A DNA stretch of 64,000 nucleotides from Petaurus breviceps papuanus (GCA_028583685.1 JAMXIF010000003.1:79388360-79452359), one strand, 5' to 3'; numbered from the stretch's first letter, positions 35,140-47,950 are shown. Notes: generated by a model not told the origin, from the letters alone. Numbers and translations are program-made.

Positions 35140-35262
35140 CTTTATTTACTACTTGGTTTCTGTGTGACTTGGGGGAAATCCTCAAATCTCTCTGAACCAC
35201 AATTTTATTGTGTTAACTAATGGGACTAATGATTCTGTACTAAGGTTAAATTAGATATGTGT
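35140..35262 (+). mobile_element. MIR-like SINE remnant
   Basis: TTTCTGTGTGACTTGGGGGA, AATCTCTCTGAACCACAATT. Confidence 0.55.
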
Positions 35263-35354
35263 GTCAAGAGTTTGCCAATAATGCAATACTGCAAATGTGA
35301 GTAGTAATCTTCATCTTCACAAGTCATAGATTTGTTAATACTTTGTCATCTAGC

Positions 35355-35830
35355 AGTATTTCTTATCATCCTGTCTTCTTTTTTATGGCTCAAATATGCC
35401 CTCACTGCTGCTAGGCAATTCTATTAGACCTCCCTTATTAACTCATGATCCCATTCTCCACAATGGATCTTTGAAACCTTTTCATTCCTCCTCAGACCTG
35501 TCCAACTCTTCCCACCCTCTCAGCTAAAACTTGTCTCATATTTTACTGGAAAAAAAATGAAACCATTCTCTGACATTTCCTTCTTCTCCTTTACTCCTCA
35601 TCTCATCTCATTCAAATACCTTCTGCCACCATCTGTATCTTTACTCCCCATCTGACAAAAAGAGGTGGGCCAACTCCATTCCAAGGAAAACCTCTCTGCC
35701 TCATAAGCAATCCATCCCATGCCATCCTGTACCCTGTAGCAGTTTACGCCCTCTATCATCAACACTCTCTCATTTAATTTTAATCTCTCCCTGTTTGCTG
35801 GATGCTTTGCTACTGTCAAATATAGTTTCT
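35355..35830 (+). mobile_element. L2 LINE coding fragment (upstream of RT core)
   Basis: CTCATCTGACAAAA-type pyrimidine-rich coding ending GTAGCAGTTTACGCCCTCTA and TTAATCTCTCCCTGTTTGCT, then GGATGCTTTGCTACTGTCAA. This is the L2 ORF2 stretch just before the RT palm. It ends about 165 bp before the terminal exon. Confidence 0.65.
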
Positions 35831-35995
35831 CCAACTTAAGCATTTTTAAAAATAATTTCTACCACACGCAGCAGCAATATTACAAATAATTAGAATCTGA
35901 TTGTCATAAGTAATTGCAATTGATCGTTGAATATTTTTAAGCATCTCTGCCAAGCATTGAAGAACGAATGACATAATTTCTCTATTATTTATTAG

Positions 35996-36041
35996 GTTGT
36001 ACAAGCTCTGCCAACCACCTCCCCCTGCCGGAGAAGAATGA
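35996..36041 (+). CDS. terminal coding exon of the same unnamed protein, with stop
   Basis: The acceptor TTATTTATTAG ends at 35995. The first base (G) completes the Arg codon split at 25218. Fourteen codons follow, reading LYKLCQPPPPAGEE, then TGA at 36039-36041. The acidic, proline-rich tail is a plausible protein C-terminus. The case rests on the phase match (2 bases + 1 base), the acceptor, and the immediate stop in the only frame consistent with exon 2. The surrounding sequence is free of recognised repeats, as expected for a terminal exon and UTR. The final 71 residues of the protein are thus spread over 27 kb. A different frame is open slightly longer here but would not match the exon 2 phase. 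Confidence 0.75.
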
Positions 36042-37004
36042 AGCAAAATTCTCAAGAAGAAGGCAAATGGCTGTTTCTGGAATTATGGACCAGAAGCCAG
36101 GATTTTTCCCAGTAAATCATGTCTTGACTCTGGATAAACTTCCTGCACTAGAAAAATTATTTGTTTAGAATTTTTTTCTCTTGCTGTTATGTATGAAGAA
36201 AAAAGGGGGAAAAACATAGATTTGGGAATATAATTCACAATATTCCTGTTGCAATAATGTAAGTAGCAATGCATTCTGTAACGTTTTAACCTGGGAGATT
36301 GGCACTGGAAATGTGTTCTATTTCCAGCAGACAGCTTGACCTCTAACAAATCAATCTCTCATCATAGATTAGCTTCAAATATCAATTTTTAAAAGATGTT
36401 GCCATTCATTCTTGAAATTTACAGAAAATCAAAGAATATTTCAAATAACAAAGCTGTTAAGTACCCTTTTTTCCATTTCAACCTATTGAAAGCATCAATA
36501 CTGATAATTTAATCTATTTCATTTAATTTTATTTTTTTTAATGTGAGGAATGAAGTAATGAACAATTCTACTTTATAGAGTTTAATGACTTATCCCTGGA
36601 TTGTGGTTACCCTTTTTAAATGCTCCTCAATGATCTTCTCTTTTTTCTTTCTTTTCTCATCTGGGGGTTGGGGAATGGGAGAAAAATATAAATTGAGATA
36701 CTTCTAAAAGAGAAGTTTAAATATTTTGTAGGCTGTGCCCCTATCTTCCATCTTCCTTACCATTGGGAAAAAAAGCATGTCCATTACCATAGCTGAAAAA
36801 AGATCCTTCTTAGCTCACTGCCTTGAACCCCTCAGGGTTCAATGATAGATAAATGGAAGAACTGGTAATCCACAGCCCAGGGAACCTTCCTGTCATCCCT
36901 TTCATATGTTTTCTTTATGATCCATTACAACACCAATGCATTCTCTGCCTCAGTAGTGTTCATGTCTTATTTGATCTACGTGTATAGATTATTCTAAAAC
37001 ATTG
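36042..37004 (+). other. probable 3' UTR and following unique sequence
   Basis: Sequence after the TGA at 36039 shows no recognised repeat until the MON1-like SINE near 37005. It is AT-rich. I saw no AATAAA between 36042 and 37004; one lies at 37360-37365, beyond the SINE. The UTR end is therefore undefined. Transcript data would set it. Confidence 0.4.
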
Positions 37005-37205
37005 TCAGCTAAGAACCAGCCTTGGAGTCAGAGAACCCAGATTCAAGTCCTGCCTCTAACATGTACTGGCAAGTCACTTAATCATTCAGTGACCCCAGGT
37101 GACTCTCTTAATGTTATGATATAAATGACTAGCAGATCTGCCCCGGTGAAGGGAATGTTCATATTAGGAAGAGACCCACCACCCAAGTAGTAAAATCATT
37201 AGTCT
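37005..37205 (+). mobile_element. MON1-like SINE
   Basis: CCAGCCTTGGAGTCAGAGAA, TTAATCATTCAGTGACCCCA, then GGTGACTCTCTTAATGTTAT. Confidence 0.7.
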
Positions 37206-38665
37206 GGACTCTCCAACCTCCATAAAAATATGGTGTTTGTGAATATGTAGAGAAGACTTTTAACTTTCTCCTGTGTAATTGTTTTCGTGCATTCTAATAG
37301 GACCTGAGTGTTGGTGGGGAGGGAAGGGAGGGAAAGGTGGCGACAGAAATAAGACAAGGAATAAATTGGTCTTATTATGAGTTGGGTTTTTAAAATTTAG
37401 CTCTTTTACAAGGTGGTAGAGAGCAGAAACACTGGATTATCGTCCTCCCTCTCACTCCCATAAGACTGTTTGTTGCCCATAGACTCTCCAAGAGTGTTAA
37501 AAGTCCAAGAGTGTAATTTGTCTCAGTATCACAATATATATCACATTTGGGATAATTCTTATGACTTTTAAAAAAATAGTTCATACCCTTCATAATTCTT
37601 GGAAATATTGTATGTTTAGCATTTGTATTTTAAACTACACCTAAAATATGTAAGATTTAAAGTTAGTAAAGTGGTTTTGGTTGTTGGGTTATAAACCCAG
37701 TATTACTTTTTGAAAAATTCACAACTTTTAGAATAATGAGGCGATTTTTGTTATTCTGGTTCTAATTAATTTATTTATGTAAAATTATTGCATATTCTAA
37801 GCACATAAAGAGAATCATATCTTCTGAAATTAAATTTTACTTGTGCAATTTATCATTATTAAAACACCATTATTAAACACAGCTATCATCATTAGCAGTG
37901 AGTTTGATAAAAATGCAATATGATTCATGTGAAGACATATATACATATGCACATATATGTATATTTACTCACACTGGTGACATTTTATTTTCCATATTTA
38001 GGCATAGTGGGGATTCTTTATATAGCCACTGAAATATACATATGTTTATAGGAATTAAAAAAAAACTTTAAAGTTCTGGCAAATTATTTTAGTAAATATA
38101 TACATAATAAAACTTTTAGCCATTAAAAAAAGCTTTAATGTAATTTTGTATAGGTAGTTGTCAGTAATAATTTTCTACTGATTTGAAATATACATATATG
38201 TATAAACCTAATGCTTACATGTAGCAAATGTTACTGAGCCCTTCATTAGCACAGTTGGATGCATACATGTAGCAAAAGTCACCAATAGATTAGGAGACAA
38301 AATATTGGTCAGAAATACAGACTTCTAGTTCATCAGTGGTCGTTCTATTATTCTGGGAGTGGTAAAGAAAAGTGAAATTAAATTTCTTAACCATCTTTAA
38401 TTTCTAATAATATTTTGTCTTCCTGGACACCTAATATCCAAGGGCCTCTTAACCTATTATGTTGACAGTTAATGTTCATCAAGGCCAGTAGGTCTTTATT
38501 AAAACTTTCCTTAAATCTGAGATTCCCCAGTATTGTGGCCATAATTTTGTTTACCAAACTTTGACATATCCATGGAAGATAAGAACTATTACACAATTTT
38601 GGATGTATGGACCTGTTTTGAAAAGGTAACTTCTTGCTAATAACATGTTATAACGCTTATAAAAT
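37206..38665. other. no recognised feature
   Basis: AT-rich. AATAAA at 37360-37365 is the nearest canonical polyadenylation signal I see after the stop codon; use is unproven. Confidence 0.3.
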
Positions 38666-38667
38666 GG

Positions 38668-38965
38668 TGGTGATAGAGAGTTATGCATACAAACATATTT
38701 ATATCAGCATTATTTGTCATTGTATAAACACACACCAACTGGAAACAAGTATAGTGTCCAATAATTGACAGCTGACTGCATAAAGTATGGTATATAATTA
38801 TGTAATTTTATATTGAAATTCAAATCAATATGTATAAGGAATATAAAGATATCTAGAAAGCTAGATATGAAAAAATACAAAGCAATTCAAATAAGAAAAA
38901 AGTGCTTGCTGAATATAACTATGTAAAAGTCAAAATGAAAGGAGACAGGGAATAACTGATAAATT
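38668..38965 (+). mobile_element. old L1 3' UTR remnant
   Basis: TTATATCAGCATTATTTGTC, AACTGGAAACAAGTATAGTG, then TGCATAAAGTATGGTATATA: an ancient L1 tail pattern. Confidence 0.5.
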
Positions 38966-39311
38966 GTGAACATTTCATAAATTAAAATTTTTGTATTGAA
39001 GTGTAAATAGTTATAAATTATTTGAATTGATTTCATTGACATTTGAAGTAAATAATAAGTCACCAATCTAAAACTTATATTGTGGAAACAATCTTACTGT
39101 GGGATAAAAATGTTCTCTGATAAATATTTTTTAAAATAGAGTAAGGAATTTCTTCCAAGTAATAGGCATCATTCACAGTATAATGAGATCAATAATACTA
39201 TAATTTCACATTCTATCTGCCCATTTCCTCTTCATCCCTCTAGTAAGTTGAGGCTATTGCTAGAACATTTTAAAAAATCATGCTTCAGAGAACTGAAGGA
39301 GGCAATGTATC

Positions 39312-39346
39312 TACACACACACACACACACACATGCACACACACCT
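39312..39346. repeat. (CA)n microsatellite
   Basis: ACACAC run with one ATGC interruption. A shorter impure CA tract lies near 39888-39914. Confidence 0.9.
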
Positions 39347-39714
39347 ATACAGATATCTCTTAATTTCAAGGAGGCTATTAGACAACAGTAAGATTTGAGT
39401 ATTTATGTTATTAATAAACCAAGAGGGGACATATATTAGAAGACATTTCCAAATACCTGACAAAGTTATAATTGGAAATTTTCCTTCCATCAATGTGAAA
39501 ACATGAAAAATTTGAGGAAGCAGGAGTTTGTTACTATTGACATTTACTGCCATGAAAGAGGTTATGAGTTCTATTTTTGTACTTCAGAATATGTGTTAGT
39601 GACATAAATTTTATGGTTTAAACTATGGCATTTCCTTAATATTGGCATAATACTAGTATTCGTTCATTTTAAAACTACTTTAAAGAGTTTTACAGTGTTA
39701 ATGCAGGTATTATC

Positions 39715-39838
39715 CATTGTCTCTTTCATTAGATTGTGACCTTCATGAGGGCAGGGACTGTCATTTTATATTCTGAGTGCTTAGCATAGTGCTTTGCACA
39801 TTGTAGGTGCTTAATAAATGTTCGTTCATTGATTTTTG
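39715..39838 (+). mobile_element. L2 3' end
   Basis: TTAGATTGTGACCTTCATGA, GGGCAGGGACTGTCATTTTA, then GGTGCTTAATAAATGTTCGT. Confidence 0.85.
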
Positions 39839-42384
39839 GCAAAATTGGCTTCATAAGAAGTGAGATCATGTTGCCTGATGCTACTATGCACACACACAAA
39901 CACGCACACACGCACTCTGACATATACTTATATGTACTTAAAAAAAACTGTCCAATGATTTTATCAGTGTTGGAAATTCCCAGTGAATTACTTCCTCTAT
40001 CAATGTTGATTGCTGGCATTTCTGCAACTTAACAGTCTTAGAGAGTATTTGGGGCACTGGCATGTTCATTGAATTGCCATGAGTCAGGAGGCCAGAATGT
40101 AGCTGAGGTGAGACTTCATTCCAGGTCTTAATGGTTACAATCTGGCTTCCTTTCCACCACCCTTGACTGCCTCTCTTTCGTGTACAATAAAATTTCATTA
40201 TTTCTGATAATTGTACATGGATTTCATAGCCCAGGTAACATGAATAGCAGATAAAATCTACTTTGCAACTATTTGGAAGTAGGAGTTTGCTTTAAAAAAA
40301 TAATGAGTAATAAGCAAAATGCTAGGGGGCAAGATAACTCTAGAGCATATGCTGTTTTTGAAAAATAATTTTAGCATATGAGTTATTTGTATACAAAAGT
40401 ATTTGTATACCAAAATTGTGTGTATACAATTCTAAACGTCATCTGTTCATTCAAGCAGAACCTCAACTTATAAACACTTGGTTGGCAGTTAGTTACAAGA
40501 AAGCACTCCAAGAGTACGAAGTATTTCTTGTCAAATGTTCTATACTTAGGACATTTCTCTAATTCAGGAAAGCCTTAAGATGAGAACAATTTTCTCTTAT
40601 TTTTAATATTTTTTTTACACATTTAACTTCCTAATACAATAGAGCAGTGGTAAAGCTATTCTTTTAATCAACAAAATGTTGATGGAGCTATGACAATATA
40701 TTGCATTTCTCTTACAGCATTTTTCCAGGTTAAAGTTTGGCTTAGCTCCTTGAGAGGTGATCTAATGCTAACTGCACTAGTTTGCTGAGTTAGTACATGA
40801 GTGGAAGTACAATTTAAAGAGTGGGGCAAAATAAAGAAAAGAAAGAAAATGATCTGGAAGCGATTTATCACCATCAAAATTTAGTTTTAAAAAGAAAGAA
40901 AAAAATCTTTATTCCGTTATGCTTCTGTATTTTGGGGGGTAAATTGGTGTTAGACTAGGTTACTCTCCAAGTGAAACTGTGTATCTCTGGGCCAAGGTTG
41001 GGCCACCAAGGTAACACCCTTCTAATATACTGGTCATGCCAGTCCTGTGTAGTACAATTCCATGATAGTCTATAATGACTGACAGTTGGCCTTTTTTTTG
41101 TGGTAGGATAATATTGTGAGTTGGTATCAATAATCTAACTAAAAAGCATATAGGAGATTTTTAAAACATTCTGCTTACACCCTAGCATTTAATTAAGCAA
41201 CAGTCTGGTTTTAAGGTTATTTAGAAAAATGTTGAACCTTTTCCTTTATAATAAAAATCTGATTTTCATCATTCTGGGCATGTATGTAAAATATGTGTGT
41301 ATTCATATTTATGTGTGTATATGTATACCCATACATGTACCTCTATATAGAAATTCACTAAGCATTTTTATTTTGAGGATGTATGTTATTGACAATTACT
41401 CCCCTTCCCCCCTTTGAGATATTGGGTTGTCACTAAGAATGTGTACATACACATACATAAGATCTTCTGGTGCCAAATAACTGTTGCCCATTGAATATAA
41501 TTTTGACCCTCTCTTTTACTTTTTTTTCTAATGAGACCTCTCTTTGTATAGAAGGGACTTTGATGTGTCCCTTAAGAAATGGTCAGGAGCCAAGTTGTTA
41601 GCTTTATAGGAGATTTTTGTTTGAGAATTAAAAGATTCTTATAGAGTTTATTATAAAAGAGTGAGTGACTAGATATGATGCTCACAAGACAGTGGGTACA
41701 GTTTTCTATGGTGGATGTGTTATACTTTTACATTCCGGAATGCCCCCACAACATCTCTTGAGTATTAGTGATTCTTCATGTTCCTTCTTAGTTTAAAATA
41801 ATTACTTTGCAGCACAGTGGCATGGTAGCACTATGCTGAATGAAGCCAAGAATACTAAGTTTGTGAAAGCCTTGAGAAAAAAATGCTTTAGTTAAACAAG
41901 TTATATGTTCAGATAAATATATTTTTTGTAACGCCTCAGTAAATATGTAGAGCATACGTTCTGCTTTTAAAAATATTTTTATATGCATTTATTTACACCA
42001 GGTATTCAATTATTTGAAATATTAAATACCCAAATACATAGTGCTTTGTTTTAATGCACAAACAAAATGATGTATAATGCTCATAATTTAATAGTAAAAT
42101 TCATTGAAATGTGATTCTAAAGTACAGCATTTTTTTGTAAAGTATTAATGTAACATACTTTGATTCACTAACTGGTTTTTCATTGGAATTTATCCAAGTT
42201 TCTTATATTGGATATATGGTTTATTTTTTTAGGCTACAACAATGACTGGAATAGTAATCCTATGTCATAAAATGTCAACAATAAAAATGAAACTTAATGC
42301 ATAAAATAAAGACCGAGGAAGCTTATTCATATATATGAATGTGCATGTATGTACTGTGTTTATGTGTATGTGTGTAATTTCAAC
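39839..42384. other. no recognised feature
   Basis: 2.5 kb of AT-rich DNA with short CA/TA runs (39888-39914, 41290-41340). No exon or firm repeat seen. Confidence 0.35.
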
Positions 42385-42775
42385 ATAGTTCAATTCAAAC
42401 AACCATTTATTTGCTAACACTGAGCCAGGAATGTTTGGGGATAAAAATAAAGCTAAGATAGCATCCCTATACACAAAGTATTTGTGATATCATTGGAGAG
42501 ATAAAACGGTCCAAAAAACTATTTAACAGTATAAGGCAGAATAATTTTCATAGTGGTGTATAGAGAGAGTTTATATAAAAGGTCAGGGAAGTGGGAAATA
42601 AGTGGGGACTAAAGTGGTAAGTGGGTTTTCAACCTGCATCTTGAATAAATCAATCAACAAATATTCATCAAGCACCTTCTATGTGCAAGTCATTGTTCTA
42701 GGCACTACATGAGCTACAAAGAAATAAGAAATTTATTCCTATTGTCAAGATGTTTGCAATCTGGCAGAAAATGCA
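42385..42775 (-). mobile_element. two L2 3'-end segments, one within or next to the other
   Basis: The first runs from AACAACCATTTATTTGCTAA through CATTGGAGAGATAAAACGG to GGTCAGGGAAGTGG. A second end starts near 42650: AATATTCATCAAGCACCTTC, then TGTTCTAGGCACTACATGAG. Confidence 0.65.
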
Positions 42776-43279
42776 TCTTGATGTAATGCAAAGAGGGTTG
42801 ACTCAATTCCACCTTATTGAATTGAATCAATGGACAATAACAGGTCTAGTGTTGGCCCTGGTAAAAGGTACTAAACGTTACTTATTTATTACCGCTACAA
42901 ACTAAATACACCTATCATCTTGATTCTTTTTACAAAGTGTTGCAATCTGTTTCACATGGGGGAAGTTATCCTGCTGATGCACAACATAACTAAAAACAAA
43001 AACGATACCATTGCAAATTACTCAACATATATTGTATGTATTTAACATATTGTATGTATAAATCTATAATCCTAAAATTGACATAACAAATTCTTCCATA
43101 CTTCAGGGGACACATAGTCTCATCAATTTTGGTATTCTAAAAAGGCATATTAGAACCAATATACTCCTTTTCCTATGTGACTAAAGTTCATATTCTCCGA
43201 TAAATGCTCCATGAAGGACCTACCTAAAGTATTAGAACTTCTCCCACGTCTTTTAACATTTAGTGTATATAAGTGCATC

Positions 43280-43955
43280 ACTTGGATATCCATCTATAAT
43301 CCTTTTTTCCACATAATTCACCTACCCCTTAACCTTCCTCATCTGGTGACTACAAAACACTGAGAGGAGTAGCCTTTATATGTACTTTTAAGTTTAAAAG
43401 CTCTGTTCCTTTAATCTCTTATCAGCAGGTTTTCACTTTAGGTAGGTTTATGATCTACAATGCCTCATTGCATTTTAAACCTTGAACCCTAATTGTTGTG
43501 CTGGTCTAATTTGAGCCTGGCCCACAATACCATTCATACTTTTCATCCAAGTCAGCTGAGGGTCAAAAAAGGATCCCTGGGGCACTCCACTAAATTCCTC
43601 CTTTGAACTGGAGACTGGCTTAGCAATTGCTTCTGCCAGTTTGGTGTTAGATGTGCTTTTTTTCTACTATCTTCTTATTGATCTTGGTTGTTTTTGTTCA
43701 CTTATTTCCCATCCATAGACCATTTTCCTTAGAAGAGAAAACAGACACAAAATAAAGAGTTCCATTAACTCTCATCATTGTCTCATCCACCCCCAGCAGC
43801 AGTCCCATCCTTTCTTTGATACCCTTCTTTCCCCCACCACAAGTAAAAGGACCCTTGAAGTTCTTCACATTTATTGCTACTGTCAACTCATTCTGAGCTT
43901 TAGCACTCATTCCTAATATCATTCTTATAGTACTATACTTCATTTTTGTGCTTAT
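43280..43955 (-). mobile_element. L3/CR1 ORF2 remnant
   Basis: GATCCCTGGGGCACTCCACT is an L3 hallmark. Minus-strand translation at 43698-43943 includes SAKAQNELTVAINVKNFKG, then GLLLGVDE and SVFSSKE, resembling the linker between endonuclease and RT in CR1 elements. Confidence 0.6.
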
Positions 43956-44307
43956 ATTCCATTATTTGCCCTTGTTTCTGGTTCTTGTGAATTTTTAAAA
44001 AAAAATCTAAGTTGATTAAATAATCTATAACCCCATCAGCTCCGTATTTTTCTTCTTCATTAGAATCATTTGTTCTTGCACATTCAGAATTTCATATATT
44101 TTAATTATGGTCCAGACAACCACATTCTAATCCTATTCCTTATTCTTCAGTCCTCTGTGCTTCTAGTGGTATAGCCTTGTGGCCAATTCTCCCAACTATA
44201 ACTGCTAACACCAGGCTGATGGCTCATGAGTGAGTGAGGATTTATTTATATATTTCTTGATGATTTCCCTTTGATGGACACTTTAGTAGTTTTTTGCCAA
44301 TGGATGA

Positions 44308-44418
44308 GTCAATGAAGAAAAAACATCTATTAAGTACCTACTACCTATGTCTCAGGTACTCTCCTAAGAACTGGTGATACAAAGACAAAGATACTTCAAG
44401 ACGTTTACATTTTATGGG
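44308..44418 (-). mobile_element. L2 3' end
   Basis: ACATCTATTAAGTACCTACT, then GAACTGGTGATACAAAGACA. Confidence 0.65.
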
Positions 44419-44424
44419 AGAAAT

Positions 44425-44605
44425 TAGTATATATAATATATGCACATGCAAACACATATATTTCTCAATGTATTTTCTAATATATATTTCTCTATATTCT
44501 TGCTCTCTGTATTTTCTATATATACTTTATATGAATACACACATACATATATGTGTATATATGCACATACACATATACTATCTAGTATGTACATGGTAAA
44601 TGCAA
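44425..44605. repeat. TA/CA-rich simple sequence
   Basis: ATATAATATATGCACATGC and ACATATATGTGTATATATGC units. Confidence 0.6.
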
Positions 44606-44642
44606 ACATCTGAGCCTAGTTGAAGCCTACACTTTAGTGAGT

Positions 44643-44878
44643 ATCTTTGTTGTTGTTTAGTCCTCTCAGTCAAGTCCAACTCTTTGGGACCCTTATCCTT
44701 GGCAAAGATACCAGAATAATTTGCCATTTTCTTCTCTAGCTCATTTTACAGATGAGGAAACTGAGACAAACAGGGTTAAGTGACTTGTCCAGGCTCACAC
44801 AAATCTAACTGTCTGAGGCCAGATTTGAACTCACATGTTCTTGATTGCAGACCCAGCACTCTTATATACTACACTGAA
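44643..44878 (-). mobile_element. RTE-tailed CORE-SINE
   Basis: TTGTTGTTTAGTCCTCTCAG, CCTTGGCAAAGATACCAGAA, TTTACAGATGAGGAAACTGA, AGGGTTAAGTGACTTGTCCA. Confidence 0.9.
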
Positions 44879-45008
44879 TTCAGTTACTAGCCTCTTTACT
44901 TCTTTCACCTTTCCTGTTCTCTCCTCAAGGCCATTTTTAAAGAAGCATCTTCTTATTTTCCTATTTCTCTGGCACTCCTTGACTATTCATTTAGAAAGAG
45001 TTTTGAAT

Positions 45009-45310
45009 GGGGTGGCCAGGTCACACAGCGAGTAAGAGCACCGGCCCCAGAGTAGGGATGACCTGGGATCGAATCTGGATCAGACACTTAGCACCCACCC
45101 AGAAACACCTGGCCGTGTAACTTTGAGCAAGTTACTTAACCCCAATTGCTTAGGGGCGGCCAGGTGGCACAGTGATTAGGAGCACCAGCCCCAGAGTTGG
45201 GACGACCAAATCAAATCCGGGCTCTGATACTTAGCACCACACCCAGAAATAACTGGCTGTGTAACCTTGAGCAAGTTACTTAACCCCAATTGCTTAAAAA
45301 AAAAAAAAAA
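45009..45310 (+). mobile_element. head-to-tail WSINE1 dimer
   Basis: Monomer 1 (about 45009-45151) ends CCCCAATTGCTTA without an A tail. Monomer 2 starts at once with GGGGCGGCCAGGTGGCACAG and ends in an A-tract. One imperfect duplication (GAGTTTTGAAT before, AGCTTTGAACT after) brackets both, so they may have moved together. Confidence 0.85.
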
Positions 45311-45320
45311 GCTTTGAACT

Positions 45321-46084
45321 ACTTGCCCAGAAAGGTAATGAAATCTTATTTCTGTACCATGCACTGAGAGAATAAGTGTGTGCCATCCCCTTTCTATGTA
45401 CAATGGAGCAGCATTTAAATAAAGCATCCAGTTTGGTATGCTTTGATAGACAAGGATGAAGACAGAGGAGTCACATAAAGAACAGTCATAGGAAGGCTAA
45501 GGGCACATAGGCAATCAATTTGTTAGAAAATATTACAGCCTCTAAAAATATATTGCTTCTATATCTGAATACACAGTTGACTCATTTCTAAAGGTGTGCA
45601 ACTCAGTGGGAAGAAACTGGGGATGGGTTTATGATTTAATGTGCTATAAAGGACAATATCTACCTTTAAGGATGAGAAATGAAGATCTGCATGCAAGCAT
45701 GGAAGTGAAAGCATTATATAATGATATTAAAGTTCAAAAAAATTGGGAGGGTGGGGAACTTACAGCAAACATTAAGATATCCTGGGAGAGGAGAGAGTCT
45801 TTTTCACAGACTATCCTGGTTGTATAAAATATGCCAAAATAACACTGTGTCATTAATATAACTCAGTAATTTTTGTTATTATTGTGATGATTATTAACCT
45901 GAAAAATGAAGGTGCTACTGATGTAGGGTCACTTTTTTTTACTGTTTCTTTCCTGATCATTGGAATGGGGAAAGTTAAAGGATTCTGTTCATTTGAAGAG
46001 TCATAAGCGTCAAGTTATTGGAGTAGGCAAGAGACTTCTGCAATAGATGTCCTGTGGGGTGGGGATCCAAGAGTGCTTAGGTCT
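45321..46084. other. no recognised feature
   Basis: No nameable repeat. A 77-codon open frame at 45594-45827 lacks splice or family support. Confidence 0.35.
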
Positions 46085-46142
46085 GTCTTACTTTTATCCC
46101 TGTATCTCTAGCACCTAATGTGATTCTTGCTGTGTAGGGGTC
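46085..46142 (+). mobile_element. L2 3' end, short
   Basis: CCTGTATCTCTAGCACCTAA, TGTGATTCTTGCTGTGTAGG. Confidence 0.5.
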
Positions 46143-46320
46143 ATAGGATTATAGACTTAAAGCTGGAAAAGATTTTAGATATCATGCAGTCCAATCTCCT
46201 CACATTATAGTTGAGGAAACTGAGGTCTAGAGAGGGAAGTGACTTTTCCAACATCATACCAATGGTTAGTGGCAGAATCTAGATATAAATTTAAATCCTC
46301 TAGGAAAGGAGTTTTTAACT
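46143..46320 (-). mobile_element. MIR-like SINE
   Basis: AGCTGGAAAAGATTTTAGAT, GTTGAGGAAACTGAGGTCTA, AGGGAAGTGACTTTTCCAAC. Confidence 0.7.
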
Positions 46321-46754
46321 TGGGGTCTATGCACTTTAAATATTATTTTTGATTAGCTATATTTAAATAGAATTTGGTTTCCATTGTAATTCATGTATTT
46401 TATTTTACACATTTAAAAATATTGTTGTGAGAAGGGGTCTATAGGCTTCACTAGACTGCCATAGCGGGCAATGATATAAAAAAATAGCAACTCCTCTCTC
46501 TGACTCCCAAGTTCTTTCTTCTATACATTGTTGATGAATTCAGTTGATTGACAGTTAACAAACCCATCATAGGCCCTATAAAGTTATGAAACATAAGTGC
46601 TCACATATTAAAGTTACTACATGGTTTATAAAGCTCTTGCCTTGATTCTTTTTGTCTAGTGATCATCTCTTGGAGTAAAAGCTTTACTCTCATAAAACAG
46701 AGAAGGGATCTTTCTTGTGACCAAATTGGGGGAAAAATGCCGACAAGCAAGGCA

Positions 46755-46922
46755 TGTTCTCTATATTATCTCTTTTGAGCATTGCAAATAATCCTGTGAG
46801 TTTTGTGCTGTTACAATCCCCAAGAACCTGTGACCTCTGACCACTCAACTCTTACATATCCATGGTGGGATTTGAACTCAGGTCTGTCTGACTCCAAGTC
46901 CATGATACCATGTTGCCTCTCT
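46755..46922 (-). mobile_element. MIR-like SINE
   Basis: TATTATCTCTTTTGAGCATT, GGTGGGATTTGAACTCAGGT, CTGACTCCAAGTCCATGATA. Confidence 0.65.
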
Positions 46923-46989
46923 CAAAAAGGAAGAGAAATACTTTAATATCCTATCAATCAGTATCGTGATCTGAAGTTAGTGAGTCCAT

Positions 46990-47660
46990 CCAATTTACAT
47001 GAAATATAGTATACATGTATGGTTATATATACTTGTATTCACCTTGTGTACATCAGCGTATGTGAACATATGTGCATGCATATATATGTAAATATACCCC
47101 CATTCCCTCCATGTGTGTATGCATCCAGTTCTGTCACCTGCCAAGACCCATGCATCATTTCAGGGAAGACTGAAAGGACCAGGCCACCTCAGCTGGCCTG
47201 TTTTAATGTGGCTCATTCTGTCTCAGTGACATTACTCAGTTTTTTGTAGGAGAGCCAAAACAGGCACAAAGCACAATTTTGCTCAAAAGAAAATGGAATT
47301 ACAACAGCACCTGGGCATCACCGTCAGAGAAACAGAGACAAGTAGCTGATCCCAGAGACCATGAAGAAAAATTACAAAATTAAAATGCATGTAAATTTAA
47401 CAATAGCAGATGGCCCCAAGTCAAATTGTCTGACTCCACAACCATGACTGAAAATGGGCCATAGTGGTTGGTCATAATAGAAATGGGTTAAAGCATATGA
47501 CAGGTCTATTTTTGACAAAGCAGAACATCTATGGGGTCATGATGGAGCATGTGCAAATACATGGCATTTTGTAAGATACTAAAGTAAAAACTGGGGGGAT
47601 ATGTGTAACTACATTACTACTACCAGAAGTAATAAAAATTACAAATATATACACACATAT
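46990..47660. other. no recognised repeat
   Basis: TA/TG-rich at 47020-47095, then about 450 bp of more balanced composition without a nameable repeat or a splice-flanked frame. Confidence 0.35.
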
Positions 47661-47664
47661 ATTG

Positions 47665-47950
47665 CACTTCCAATTTCATAATGCACTTTATATACATCTG
47701 AGTCTCATAAACCATCCAGTAAATTAGGAATTACAGATTCTATACCCATTTTATAGATAGGAAACTGAAGTTCAGAGACATCAAGTGGTCCCTGATGTCA
47801 TATAACTGGTACAGATCAATTCAATTCTGTTCAATAAACATTTATTAATTGTTTGCTCTGTTCTAAGCCCTGGTTCTGTGACCATAAACACAAAAACAAA
47901 GCAGTCTCTACCCTCAATAAGCTAATATTCTACTGGAGGAAAATGACACG
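47665..47950 (-). mobile_element. MIR-like SINE next to an L2 3' end
   Basis: MIR to about 47815 (TTATAGATAGGAAACTGAAG). Then L2: TCAATAAACATTTATTAATT, CTAAGCCCTGGTTCTGTGAC. Confidence 0.6.

Noticed and set aside
36050-36120. Longer alternative frame continuing past the TGA at 36039
   Set aside because: It does not match the phase left by exon 25151-25218; the frame ending LYKLCQPPPPAGEE does.
39312-39346. Regular spaced repeats considered as an array
   Set aside because: Plain CA microsatellite; no spacers, so not CRISPR-like.
47100-47520. Possible exon in a more balanced-composition stretch
   Set aside because: No acceptor/donor pair with a maintained frame could be found.
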